Positions 50,373 to 59,599 of a DNA stretch of 64,000 nucleotides are shown piece after piece. The first letter of the stretch is position 1, and every line of letters starts with the position of its first letter. The notes beneath the pieces are model-generated. The model had not been told where the DNA came from and did not search any database. It saw only the letters and a list, made by a program, of their open reading frames with translations. This DNA is from Candidatus Poribacteria bacterium (lineage in GTDB: Bacteria > Poribacteria > WGA-4E > WGA-3G), in assembly GCA_003635315.1 (NCBI GenBank), contig PYJD01000040.1, positions 129,276 through 193,275 on the forward strand. Direction: 5' to 3'. The translations under genes and the position numbers were made by a program.

Positions 50373-52985
50373 ATGGAAATAGACGACATTCAATTGATTC
50401 AGCAGATATTAGCAGGTGATGGATCTGCTTTTGGTGAATTAGTCCAAAAACACCAAAAAAGTGTTCATGCCCTTGCATGGCGGGAAATTGGTGATTACCA
50501 CATTGCTGAAGAAATCACGCAGGATACCTTCTTACAAGTGTATAATAAATTATCAGACTTAAGAGACCCAAATCTATTCGCTGGATGGTTACATGCCATC
50601 GCTAAACGACATTGTATTGCATGGTTGCGTAAGAAAAAACTTGCAATGCAATCATTGGAATTAGTAAATGATGATATAATTGAGAAAATTGATTATTCAT
50701 CTTATTTGGCAGAACAACGCGAAAAAGCATCAGCAGAACGACGTCGTGAAATCGTTGAGAATCTTCTGGAAAAGTTGCCAGAGACCGAACGCACAACAAT
50801 GATTCTCCACTATCTCGGGGAAATGTCGTGTAAAGGAATAAGTAAGTATTTAGGTGTGTCTCTGAACACAGTTAAAAGTCGGCTCAACCGAGCGAGAAAT
50901 CGTTTAAAACAAGAAGAACCCATTTTTCAAGACACCCTTGATCAAGGACAAGGAAAAGACTTTATGGAAAACCAAACACGTTCAAGTCCCTTACCAGTAG
51001 GTTCATTTGAAGGTGATGTAACAACTTGGGCACTCCCTGAAGGTGTAATTGCCCGGTTGGGGCGCGGAAGTGAACCTGCAATGGCGTTCTCACCTGATGG
51101 ACAGTCCATTGTCATTGGCACATGCACAGGACTCTGGTTATATGACCTCACAACACTTTCCCCTGTTGCACTTTGGGAGATAGAACATTCGTATGTCGAA
51201 TCTGTTACCTTTTCACCTAACGGAAAATGGTTAGCCGCCAGTTTATCAGAACGATTACTAAAGATTTTGGATGTCCAGACTGGGACTTGTTTGACACAAA
51301 TCAAATCTGAGAGTCATAATGAATGCGTGACCTTTTCCCTTGACAATAGGTATATCGCAGTTAATTCTTCTGTCTATGATAGCACCCCGATTGTTGAAGT
51401 CTGGTATGCGGATACTGGCAAACCGTTTGCAAAATTCACCGCAGACGAGGAAAGAGCTGGACATTACCAACCTATTAGTTTCTCACCTGATACTCGACTG
51501 ATTGCGTCTACGTGCATGTCTCCTAACTCTGATGATGCTGGGTCAATATTAGTGTGGGACATGAAAAGCCGCGAACTAATTGCATGCCTCTCAGCACATA
51601 CCCTTTGGATAACTACTCTTTGCTTTTCACCATGTGGACAGTTTCTCGTCTCTGGTGGTAAAGATGGCAAGGTGTACGTTTGGGGTGTCAATACTTGGAA
51701 TCAAGTCCGAGAATATGCCGATTATGGTAAGGTGTATAGTATTATCCCATCCTATTCACCTGATGGAAAACTACGTGCAGCGATTGTAAATTATGATGAG
51801 AATGGTCCCGCAACAATCTCTATTCGAGACCTTGAAAGTAATCAGCAACTTTATAATGATAAACTCTGGGGAAACACAATTGATTCTCCCTCTATCGGTG
51901 ATTGGGGAAACAATGTTCTGTTTTCAAACGGTTCCCAACTTGCTTATGAATACCGACATGAATTTATCAACGTTTGGACTGTTGATAATCCTATCAAACA
52001 ACAATTTACACACTCACCTATCTCGTTTCCGACAGAGATTGTATTCTCTCAGGATGGTAATACATTAGCAGTTGAATATTTTCATGAGGGTGTTGTGTTA
52101 TGGGATATTGAAAGTAAACATTCGCGTCCAGCAGTTCAAGTGAAATCTGCAGGTAAAAATCAGTTTCTGTATAAAACCGTTAGCGGTAAACTCTATGTCG
52201 CAAGTATCAAGAATGTCACTGTTACCCTCTGGGAAGCTGATGGCAATGGAATACCACTTCTTGAAGGAACTAATCGTGATTACTGGAGCGCGAGACCTGC
52301 CTTAACACCGACAGGAACGATTTTCGCTTATGCCAGTGAAGATGGCACAGTACAAGTGTGGGATGTGCTAAATAGAAAGAAACTTCATGAATTCACGCAT
52401 CCTCTTGAGTCATCTAAGGACGACAATGATGAAGATGAAGGAGATTTTGTTGATGAGTTGACATTCAGTCAGGATGGAAAATTACTCGTAAGTGAATCAA
52501 AGTCTAATAATGTTAAACTGTGGGATCTGGAACTTGGTGAAGAGATAAAACCGTTACAAGGTGATAAAATCGGGAGCGTCCGATTTTGCAGGTGTGGACG
52601 GTACCATGCTTACCTGGAAAAAGAAGGAAAGCGATATTGGGATATTGAGAAACGGGAATACTGCAAGGAGATAACCTGCTTGTGTAACCCGACATGGAGT
52701 GAAATAGAAAAAAGGTTGTCAATGCCACCAAAATTCGAACATTTTAAGCCTCCAGATGCATATTCTTTGTGTGGACAATACCTGGCAATAGGAACATCAC
52801 ACAAGGACCTAAATAAGTATCCTATTGATGTATGGGAAGTCTCAAGTGGTAAGCATCTTGTCACCTTAATAGGACCTTCAGATAGATTGGATAATCTCGC
52901 CTTTTCTCCAGACAATAAACTCTTAGCCAGCGCAAGTTATGATGGTACTATTCTGCTTTGGGATTTGACACCTTATATATCCTAA
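50373..52985 (+). CDS. ECF RNA polymerase sigma factor fused to WD40 repeat domain
   Basis: Sigma2 (AFGELVQKHQKSVHALAWREIGDYHIAEEITQDTFLQVYNKL) and sigma4 (LPETERTTMILHYLGEMSCKGISKYLGVSLNTVKSRLNRARNRLK), then WD40 repeats to LDNLAFSPDNKLLASASYDGTILLWDL. Confidence 0.93.
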   Translation: MEIDDIQLIQQILAGDGSAFGELVQKHQKSVHALAWREIGDYHIAEEITQDTFLQVYNKLSDLRDPNLFAGWLHAIAKRHCIAWLRKKKLAMQSLELVNDDIIEKIDYSSYLAEQREKASAERRREIVENLLEKLPETERTTMILHYLGEMSCKGISKYLGVSLNTVKSRLNRARNRLKQEEPIFQDTLDQGQGKDFMENQTRSSPLPVGSFEGDVTTWALPEGVIARLGRGSEPAMAFSPDGQSIVIGTCTGLWLYDLTTLSPVALWEIEHSYVESVTFSPNGKWLAASLSERLLKILDVQTGTCLTQIKSESHNECVTFSLDNRYIAVNSSVYDSTPIVEVWYADTGKPFAKFTADEERAGHYQPISFSPDTRLIASTCMSPNSDDAGSILVWDMKSRELIACLSAHTLWITTLCFSPCGQFLVSGGKDGKVYVWGVNTWNQVREYADYGKVYSIIPSYSPDGKLRAAIVNYDENGPATISIRDLESNQQLYNDKLWGNTIDSPSIGDWGNNVLFSNGSQLAYEYRHEFINVWTVDNPIKQQFTHSPISFPTEIVFSQDGNTLAVEYFHEGVVLWDIESKHSRPAVQVKSAGKNQFLYKTVSGKLYVASIKNVTVTLWEADGNGIPLLEGTNRDYWSARPALTPTGTIFAYASEDGTVQVWDVLNRKKLHEFTHPLESSKDDNDEDEGDFVDELTFSQDGKLLVSESKSNNVKLWDLELGEEIKPLQGDKIGSVRFCRCGRYHAYLEKEGKRYWDIEKREYCKEITCLCNPTWSEIEKRLSMPPKFEHFKPPDAYSLCGQYLAIGTSHKDLNKYPIDVWEVSSGKHLVTLIGPSDRLDNLAFSPDNKLLASASYDGTILLWDLTPYIS

Positions 52986-52996
52986 TAATATTCAAC

Positions 52997-53114
52997 TAAT
53001 ACCATTTCTAATTGAAAATGCGTCTTTATCGTAGCATAAACTTTCAGTTTGTGCCGTTCTCAGTTTCATTTCTAACAGACGGTAATGAAGGTAAATATAA
53101 TAGAAATGGTATTA
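52997..53114. repeat. MITE-like intergenic repeat, copy 2 (most intact)
   Basis: Perfect 14-bp terminal inverted repeats TAATACCATTTCTA / TAGAAATGGTATTA; internal GCATAAACTTTCAGTTTGTGC. Confidence 0.8.
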
Positions 53115-53161
53115 TAGTAGATTCCTCTTGACAATCAACAAATTAAAATTTAGAATTTTAG

Positions 53162-53971
53162 GTGGAGGTAAATATGAAAACATTTTCTTTAAAAACTATT
53201 GTACAAAATCAACAATTGAAGAGTTCGAAATTAATTCTTTCATGTATAATCATCTGCATAGTCACATCAATGTCAGTTGGCGTAATGGATGTATGTGCTG
53301 CTGATTCATTTGGCGATCCATTTGATGGTGCGAAATTGAAAAATGGTAATTGGAAATGGCAGAATGAACCACCAAAATGGGATGTTGGGAAAACACGTGA
53401 AGGTTTTCTCTACATCAATAGTGAACCAAATCGAAATCTTTGGGCTGGAGATGCATCCCATTTTCTTTATCAGGAAACCGATACGGACATGTTTGATGTG
53501 GAAACCCAATTTGTAGCAAAATGGGATACTACATCTGCAGTTAACGGTCTATTGGTAAAAAGCCCTGGTGATAACAATTGGGTGACAATCAAATTTTGGT
53601 CGCGGGATGCTGGACCTAAAGGACAGATACAATATCAGACCAGACAAGCTGGAATGGGACCACCAGATGTACATTGGAAAGATGAATTTGGTGATTTTGG
53701 TGATGCCCTACTTGCTCTAAGACTCAAAAAAGAAGGGGATACCTATACTGCATGGTATAAAACCGAGAATGATAAAGATTGGGTTGATATTGGAGAGGGT
53801 AATTTCACCTTGAATCCACCACTACAACTCGGTATATACGCAGGGGTTGCTGCCGGAGCAGGTGAACTTGAAGTGGAATACGAATATTTCAATGATAATA
53901 TGAATCCGTTCCCTGTTGAACCTGGGGGTAAAGCAACTACTACATGGGGAGACGTCAAGAGACAATTCTAA
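53162..53971 (+). CDS. Exported DUF1349-like (ConA-like fold) protein; alternative start ATG 53174
   Basis: Signal peptide; FDVETQFVAKWDTTSAVNGLLVKSPGDNNWVTIKFWS, LQLGIYAGVAAGAGELEVEYEYF. Confidence 0.78.
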   Translation: MEVNMKTFSLKTIVQNQQLKSSKLILSCIIICIVTSMSVGVMDVCAADSFGDPFDGAKLKNGNWKWQNEPPKWDVGKTREGFLYINSEPNRNLWAGDASHFLYQETDTDMFDVETQFVAKWDTTSAVNGLLVKSPGDNNWVTIKFWSRDAGPKGQIQYQTRQAGMGPPDVHWKDEFGDFGDALLALRLKKEGDTYTAWYKTENDKDWVDIGEGNFTLNPPLQLGIYAGVAAGAGELEVEYEYFNDNMNPFPVEPGGKATTTWGDVKRQF

Positions 53972-53985
53972 GGAGGCTATTCACC

Positions 53986-55836
53986 ATGCGGAACAGTTTA
54001 CTTATTATTATTATCTGTGTTATTCTCGTCTCTCCACTATATGCTGCACCATTTGTTGATGTTAGTAATCTTGCAGGTGTTACGCACCGGGATATACCTG
54101 TTGACATTGATTCCGGGACTTGGTTAGGTCCCGGAACTGCAGCTGTAGATTTTGATAACGACACCTGTTGGATGGATATCTTTGTTATTGGTGATGGTGG
54201 TCTCCCTAATGCCCTATACCATAATAATGGGGATGACACTTTTCAAGAGATTGCTGAAAGTGCAGGTATTGCAAATACCCCTAAGGCAAGAGGATGTGTT
54301 TGGTTTGACTATGACAATGATGGGTGGCGGGATCTATACGTGACATGTGATGGACCAAACTTTCTATTTGCTAATAACGGGGATTGTACATTTACGGATG
54401 TTAGTCAACAAGCAGGGGTTGCTGATGATCTTCATGGAACGAGTATTGCAGTAGCAGATTATGACCACGATGGATGGTTAGATATCTATGTTGCAAACTG
54501 GGGTCGTCCAGCATCTCTTTTAGTATTTGATCCTGCCCCCAGAACCAACCGTTTATATCGAAACCTTGGTGATGGTACATTTGAAGAGGTCGCTGAAACT
54601 GCTGGGGTTGCAGATGAAGGTATTGCTTGGGGCGCAATTTTCTTTGATTACGACAATGATACATGGGCGGATTTATTCGTAGCCAATGACCACGGTCCCG
54701 ATAAACTCTATCGTAATAAAGGTAATGGCACTTTCGAGGATGTTTCGAATGAATCTGGAATTGTAACACAGATTAGAGGAAAACCTACTGGTGCGATGGG
54801 TCTTTGTGTAGGAGACTATGATAACGATACTGACCTTGACCTATTTGTCACCAATTACGATGAGGATTTACTCTGGCGGAACAACGGTGATGGTACATTC
54901 TCAAATGTCGCTGAAGAAGTTGGGGTAGCCAATGAAGGTGTTGGTTGGTATGCAAGTTTTGTTGATTTTGATATGGATGGGGACAGTGATTTATATGTGG
55001 TCAATGGTGATGTTGATAACTCACAGAAGACAAATGTAAACCGTCTATATGAGAATCATAAAGGGCAGTTCGTTGATAAAGCAGGGACTTATAACCTTGG
55101 AGTTGATGCTGTTGCCCGTGGTGCCACCGCTGGCGATTTTGATAACGACGGCGATGTAGATTTTTATATTGTCAATAATACAGGGAACACTTTACTCAAA
55201 AACAATGTAAATCCAGATAATGACAGGCTTAAAATAAGACTACGTGGTATTGAAAGTAATCGTGATGGTATAGGGGCTCGTGTAGAACTAAAAATAGCCG
55301 ATCACATTCAAACACAAGAAGTCGTTTGTGGTACAGGTTTCTTAGGTAGTGATAGTTTAGAATTGGAATTTGGTTTAGCAAAAGCTAATAGGATTGACTC
55401 AATTACAGTGAAATGGCCATCTGGTATTGTAGATACGTATGGCAGAATGTGGAGTCCGAGTCATATTTCAGTTATTATTTTTACTGAAGGTGAAGCCAAA
55501 CAACTCATGGTTGCTGTTGAACCGAAAGGAAAACAAACTGTTACTTGGGGAAGAGTGAAAACAGCTGAAGTGTTCCAAAATTATCCAAATCCATTCAACC
55601 CTGAAACCTGGATTCCCTACAAATTAAATGAATCAGTTGGTGTGAATATATCAATCCTTTCACCAACTGGAGAATTAGTCAGACATTTCAATCTTGGAAA
55701 ACAGGCACCAGGTGATAAGACCCTATATTGGGATGGAAAAAATACGGATGGAGAAAGAGTTGCCAGTGGAATCTATTTTTATCAGTTTGAAGCAGGGAAT
55801 ACACAGACTTTGAAAAAAATGTGGCTCATGAAATAA
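53986..55836 (+). CDS. Exported FG-GAP/ASPIC-UnbV protein with C-terminal T9SS/FlgD-like domain (start chosen at ATG 53986)
   Basis: FG-GAP repeats (DYDNDTWADLFVANDHGPDKLYRNKGNGTFEDVS), LEFGLAKANRIDSITVKWPSG, C-terminal NYPNPFNPETWIPYKLNESV..ASGIYFYQFEAG; AGGAGG upstream. Confidence 0.92.
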   Translation: MRNSLLIIIICVILVSPLYAAPFVDVSNLAGVTHRDIPVDIDSGTWLGPGTAAVDFDNDTCWMDIFVIGDGGLPNALYHNNGDDTFQEIAESAGIANTPKARGCVWFDYDNDGWRDLYVTCDGPNFLFANNGDCTFTDVSQQAGVADDLHGTSIAVADYDHDGWLDIYVANWGRPASLLVFDPAPRTNRLYRNLGDGTFEEVAETAGVADEGIAWGAIFFDYDNDTWADLFVANDHGPDKLYRNKGNGTFEDVSNESGIVTQIRGKPTGAMGLCVGDYDNDTDLDLFVTNYDEDLLWRNNGDGTFSNVAEEVGVANEGVGWYASFVDFDMDGDSDLYVVNGDVDNSQKTNVNRLYENHKGQFVDKAGTYNLGVDAVARGATAGDFDNDGDVDFYIVNNTGNTLLKNNVNPDNDRLKIRLRGIESNRDGIGARVELKIADHIQTQEVVCGTGFLGSDSLELEFGLAKANRIDSITVKWPSGIVDTYGRMWSPSHISVIIFTEGEAKQLMVAVEPKGKQTVTWGRVKTAEVFQNYPNPFNPETWIPYKLNESVGVNISILSPTGELVRHFNLGKQAPGDKTLYWDGKNTDGERVASGIYFYQFEAGNTQTLKKMWLMK

Positions 55837-55934
55837 TTATAGGATCAGTGGAACTTTCTTTTTCTATACTTTGAATTCTTTACGAATAAATGATACATCT
55901 GGATAGTTGTTTCTGACTGAAAGATGAATGAGAG

Positions 55935-56840
55935 ATGTATAATATATACCTAAGATGGTGGGGTTGTGGTGCATTTGATGTACGGTTCAACGACATCAAC
56001 ATCACATTTGATCCATATCTGTTTAACCAGAACTTAGCAGAAGTTGAACCTATCTACGATTATATCTTTATTTCCCACGAACATTTTGATCATTGCCACC
56101 CAACCACATTGCGGAAGTTATGTCAAGGTAATCGTTTTAAGAAACTCTTTGTGAATGCTGGGTGTCTTACCCCCGCACATCCCATTAATGAAAAATATGG
56201 TGATGCAGCATTTGAACGCGATCTACCTATTACAAAACATGTCCCTTCAGATAAAGTAGAGATCTTATACCCTAAACATCTTAATGAAACTCAAGGATTA
56301 TCACGATCTTTTACTGGTACAGAGACATTTGAACTTGAGAACATATCAATTGAAACGATTGAGAGTGGAGAAAACCAATCTCCTGATCTCCCTACCAACG
56401 GATATCTTATCTCACATCTCCAGCAAAACATATCAGTCCTTCATACAGGGGATTTACACGAACCTTATCCTTCTTTAGCGAATCTTCGTGGGAAAGTTGA
56501 CTTTCTTATTCACATGAAACTCGGTCTTGGCAATGGTGTCTCAGATAGATTGGTTGAGTTGATAGATTTAATTCAGCCGCGATTCATGATTCCCACACAT
56601 TATCGAACCGATAGAAAATCAGACCCGATTCCAGAAGGACATTGGCCACCAAATGTGACAGACGAAAATGCCTTTATTGAATCAATCCGAGAGATCGTTG
56701 GTACTAAAACACATATACTTCCATTCACTGCTGGGATCGAGTATGAAATAAAAATGCCTGAAAAAGAAATTAACTGGAAATGGAACTGGTACAATACTTG
56801 GACTATTCCTCCTTGGCGTGAAACTAATCATACAAAATAG
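55935..56840 (+). CDS. Metallo-beta-lactamase-fold hydrolase (UlaG-like)
   Basis: YIFISHEHFDHCHPTTL; VLHTGDLHEP; PRFMIPTHY. Confidence 0.85.
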   Translation: MYNIYLRWWGCGAFDVRFNDINITFDPYLFNQNLAEVEPIYDYIFISHEHFDHCHPTTLRKLCQGNRFKKLFVNAGCLTPAHPINEKYGDAAFERDLPITKHVPSDKVEILYPKHLNETQGLSRSFTGTETFELENISIETIESGENQSPDLPTNGYLISHLQQNISVLHTGDLHEPYPSLANLRGKVDFLIHMKLGLGNGVSDRLVELIDLIQPRFMIPTHYRTDRKSDPIPEGHWPPNVTDENAFIESIREIVGTKTHILPFTAGIEYEIKMPEKEINWKWNWYNTWTIPPWRETNHTK

Positions 56841-56906
56841 TAGTTACTACATTTTAATGATAATCCGATAATCTATACATTCCTTACCAGAATCGGAGAC
56901 TATTCT

Positions 56907-57929
56907 GTGTCATCAAACTCCAGCATACGCGTTGCATTTTACGGATGTGGTAATTTTGCCAAAACCACACGAATTCCGAACCTTTTGCAGATTGATAACG
57001 TTAATATCATAGCAGCGTGTGATAGTAATAAGGAGACGTTAGAAGAGAATGCAAAGCAGTTTAATATCCCACAGGTATACCACACAGATAATGGTGGGGC
57101 AAAAGCAATGCTTGAGTCTGAGGATTTTGAAGTCTTATACTCGATCGTACCTGCGTATGTAAGAACAGATGTTGAGGTAATCGCTGCTGAAAAAGGAATC
57201 CATATATTCAGTGAAAAACCCCAAGCATTAACTATGAAGGTCGCAAATAGGATAGACAATGCAATACGAAATGCGGGGGTAATCAGTACGGTAGGATTCA
57301 GAGAACGGTATCGACCAATTTTCCAAACAGCACGTGATTTCTTATCTGATAAAGAAATCATACATGTCCGATTTCAGAGTTTTGGTGGGTTACCACCTGT
57401 AGCAGGTAGTGAAGCAAAAACTTGGTGGGCGGATATGGAAAAATCTGGTGGTCGTGCTCTGGATTGGGGTGTACATGCAACGGATTATAGTCGGTTTATG
57501 ACCGGATTAAATATCTCTTATTCACAGGCATTCTATTGTGAACGTCCATCATATTCGACACCACTCTCTTGTATTTTCAATTACCGTTTTGAAAACGGGG
57601 CAACAATGAATCTTAACTTTGTTTCTGCTGGTTCAAACCCTAAGAATGAACCATGGTTCACTGTATTCTATGAGGGTGGATGTCTCACAATCTACCAGTA
57701 TGATCGGATTGAAGTAAATGGTGAGATGTTCTACCGAGCAGAGGAATTCAATCCGTGGTTAGAACAAGATAAGACATATATTCGTGCAATCAGAACTGGA
57801 AATGCAGAATTACTACAAAGTGATTATCACGATGGTTTGTATTCATTAGCACCTGTATTGGCGGGATGGGAGTCTGCTCGAAAAAATGGAGTATGCATGG
57901 ATTTAGATATCTTCATGGATGATCATTAA
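56907..57929 (+). CDS. Gfo/Idh/MocA-family oxidoreductase
   Basis: RVAFYGCGNFAKTTRIPNL, HIFSEKPQALT, GGRALDWGVHATDYSRFM. Confidence 0.92.
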   Translation: MSSNSSIRVAFYGCGNFAKTTRIPNLLQIDNVNIIAACDSNKETLEENAKQFNIPQVYHTDNGGAKAMLESEDFEVLYSIVPAYVRTDVEVIAAEKGIHIFSEKPQALTMKVANRIDNAIRNAGVISTVGFRERYRPIFQTARDFLSDKEIIHVRFQSFGGLPPVAGSEAKTWWADMEKSGGRALDWGVHATDYSRFMTGLNISYSQAFYCERPSYSTPLSCIFNYRFENGATMNLNFVSAGSNPKNEPWFTVFYEGGCLTIYQYDRIEVNGEMFYRAEEFNPWLEQDKTYIRAIRTGNAELLQSDYHDGLYSLAPVLAGWESARKNGVCMDLDIFMDDH

Positions 57930-57982
57930 AATTGTAATTATTCGATATAGTTAAAAATGTTATTTTAGGAGGATAAATACTA

Positions 57983-58198
57983 ATGGACGCAAAATTGAAG
58001 AAAATACAAATTACACCGATGAAGTTTAGTAATGATGGTGATGTTCAAAAGGAAGAATTCGCAACAATAACTATTGAAGTTCCAATGGATAGTGCTGGAC
58101 AACGAGATGCAATTGTTTCTGTCCTGCAACTTCTTAGTCGGGAATGGGTTGTCCTGAACGTTGAAGGAAAAAGTCCTGGTGTAGCCGGAACAGTTTAG
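57983..58198 (+). CDS. Small conserved-looking hypothetical protein
   Basis: 71-aa ORF with AGGAGG upstream, tightly placed between two operon genes. Confidence 0.6.
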   Translation: MDAKLKKIQITPMKFSNDGDVQKEEFATITIEVPMDSAGQRDAIVSVLQLLSREWVVLNVEGKSPGVAGTV

Positions 58199-58205
58199 TG
58201 TCGTT

Positions 58206-59339
58206 ATGAAGAAAAGTTATTTGTTTACTCCCGGACCAACACCAATACCCTCTGAATCGTTGTTAGCAATGGCGCAGCCAATTGACTACCATCGGAGTGA
58301 AGATGCTGTAGCATTAATTAAGGATGTCTTAGAGAAACTAAAGCACGTATTTCAGACTGAGAACGATGTAATGTTTCTAACATCGTCTGGTACTGGAGCA
58401 ATGGATGGTGCAGTGTCCAATCTCCTATCACGTGGTGATAAGGCATTAGTCATCAGAACTGGAAAATTCGGTGAACGTTGGGGAGAAATATGCACCGCTT
58501 ATGGTGTTGAAGTGATACCGATAGATGTTGAATGGGGTAATTCCGTTGCACCTGAAATAGTTGAGGAACATCTTACAACTAATCCCGAGATTAAGGTTGT
58601 ATATTCCACACTTTGCGAAACTTCAACGGGTGCATTGCACGATATACAAACACTGGCACAAATAACGCAATCCACTCCGACGCTTCTTGTTGTAGATGCT
58701 GTGAGTGCGTTGGGTGCTGATGATCTACAGATGGATCAATGGGGTGTTGATGTTGTTGTTTCATGCTCCCAAAAAGGTTTAATGACCCCACCCGGTTTGG
58801 CATTTGTAGCACTGAATAATCGTGCATGGGATGCAGTGGAACATTCCAATCTACCGAAATACTATTTTGATTTTCGCAAAGCACATAAGAGTGGAATAGA
58901 AGGGTCGGTACCATATACGCCTGCGATTACACTACTAAACGCTTTGCAATGTGCCCTAAATCTAATCTATGAAGAGGGAATCAACAATACTATAAAACGT
59001 CATCAGCAGATGGCACTCGCAACACGGAGTGCAATCAAAGCAATTGGATTACCACTGTTTGCATCATCTCCTGCAAATACATTAACATCAATTCGGCTTC
59101 CGATGGAAGTTGATGGGAAGGCTTTTGTGAAAATGATGCGTGAAGATTATGGAATTACTTATGCTGGTGGACAAGGTGAATTAAGTGGTAAAATTCTACG
59201 AATTGCTCATCTGGGTTGGATGAATGAAAACGATGTAATTGTTGCTATTTCTTCTTTTGAAAGAGGTTTAGCGGAAATTGGTTATGATATTTCACTTGGT
59301 GTAGGTGTTGCCGCTGCCCAAGAGGTCTTTTCACTTTAA
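58206..59339 (+). CDS. Class V PLP-dependent aminotransferase (alanine-glyoxylate/serine-pyruvate type)
   Basis: FTPGPTPIPSESLLAMAQPIDYHRS, LTSSGTGAMDGAVSNLLSRGDKALVI, VVSCSQKGLMTPPGLAFVALN. Confidence 0.92.
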   Translation: MKKSYLFTPGPTPIPSESLLAMAQPIDYHRSEDAVALIKDVLEKLKHVFQTENDVMFLTSSGTGAMDGAVSNLLSRGDKALVIRTGKFGERWGEICTAYGVEVIPIDVEWGNSVAPEIVEEHLTTNPEIKVVYSTLCETSTGALHDIQTLAQITQSTPTLLVVDAVSALGADDLQMDQWGVDVVVSCSQKGLMTPPGLAFVALNNRAWDAVEHSNLPKYYFDFRKAHKSGIEGSVPYTPAITLLNALQCALNLIYEEGINNTIKRHQQMALATRSAIKAIGLPLFASSPANTLTSIRLPMEVDGKAFVKMMREDYGITYAGGQGELSGKILRIAHLGWMNENDVIVAISSFERGLAEIGYDISLGVGVAAAQEVFSL

Positions 59340-59390
59340 ATCTTAACAAAAAGTGATTTCTGGTGAAAATCTATAATAAGATGTCTCTTT

Positions 59391-59546
59391 TTGTAGCATA
59401 AACTGTCAGTTTGTGCATTCATTGTTTCATTCCTAACAGCAGGTAATCAAATGTCTCTTTTTGTAGAACAAACTATCAGTTTGTGTAGTATTTCAAGACA
59501 TAAATATTACTTAATCAAGGGAAATTCATTTATAGAATTGGTATTA
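59391..59546. repeat. MITE-like intergenic repeat, copy 3 (left end degenerate, hairpin unit duplicated)
   Basis: ATGTCTCTTTTTGTAG followed by GCATAAACTGTCAGTTTGTGC (59396-59416) and GAACAAACTATCAGTTTGTGT (59466-59486); right end TAGAATTGGTATTA. Confidence 0.65.
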
Positions 59547-59599
59547 CATATTGCGGATTGATATATTCAATATTTTTCGCGAAAGCGTAAGGAAAAACA

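Noticed and set aside
54401-54769. 122-aa minus ORF rich in H/Q/Y over the FG-GAP gene
   Set aside because: Shadow of the Asp/Asn-rich FG-GAP repeats (reverse complement gives His/Gln/Tyr-rich translation).
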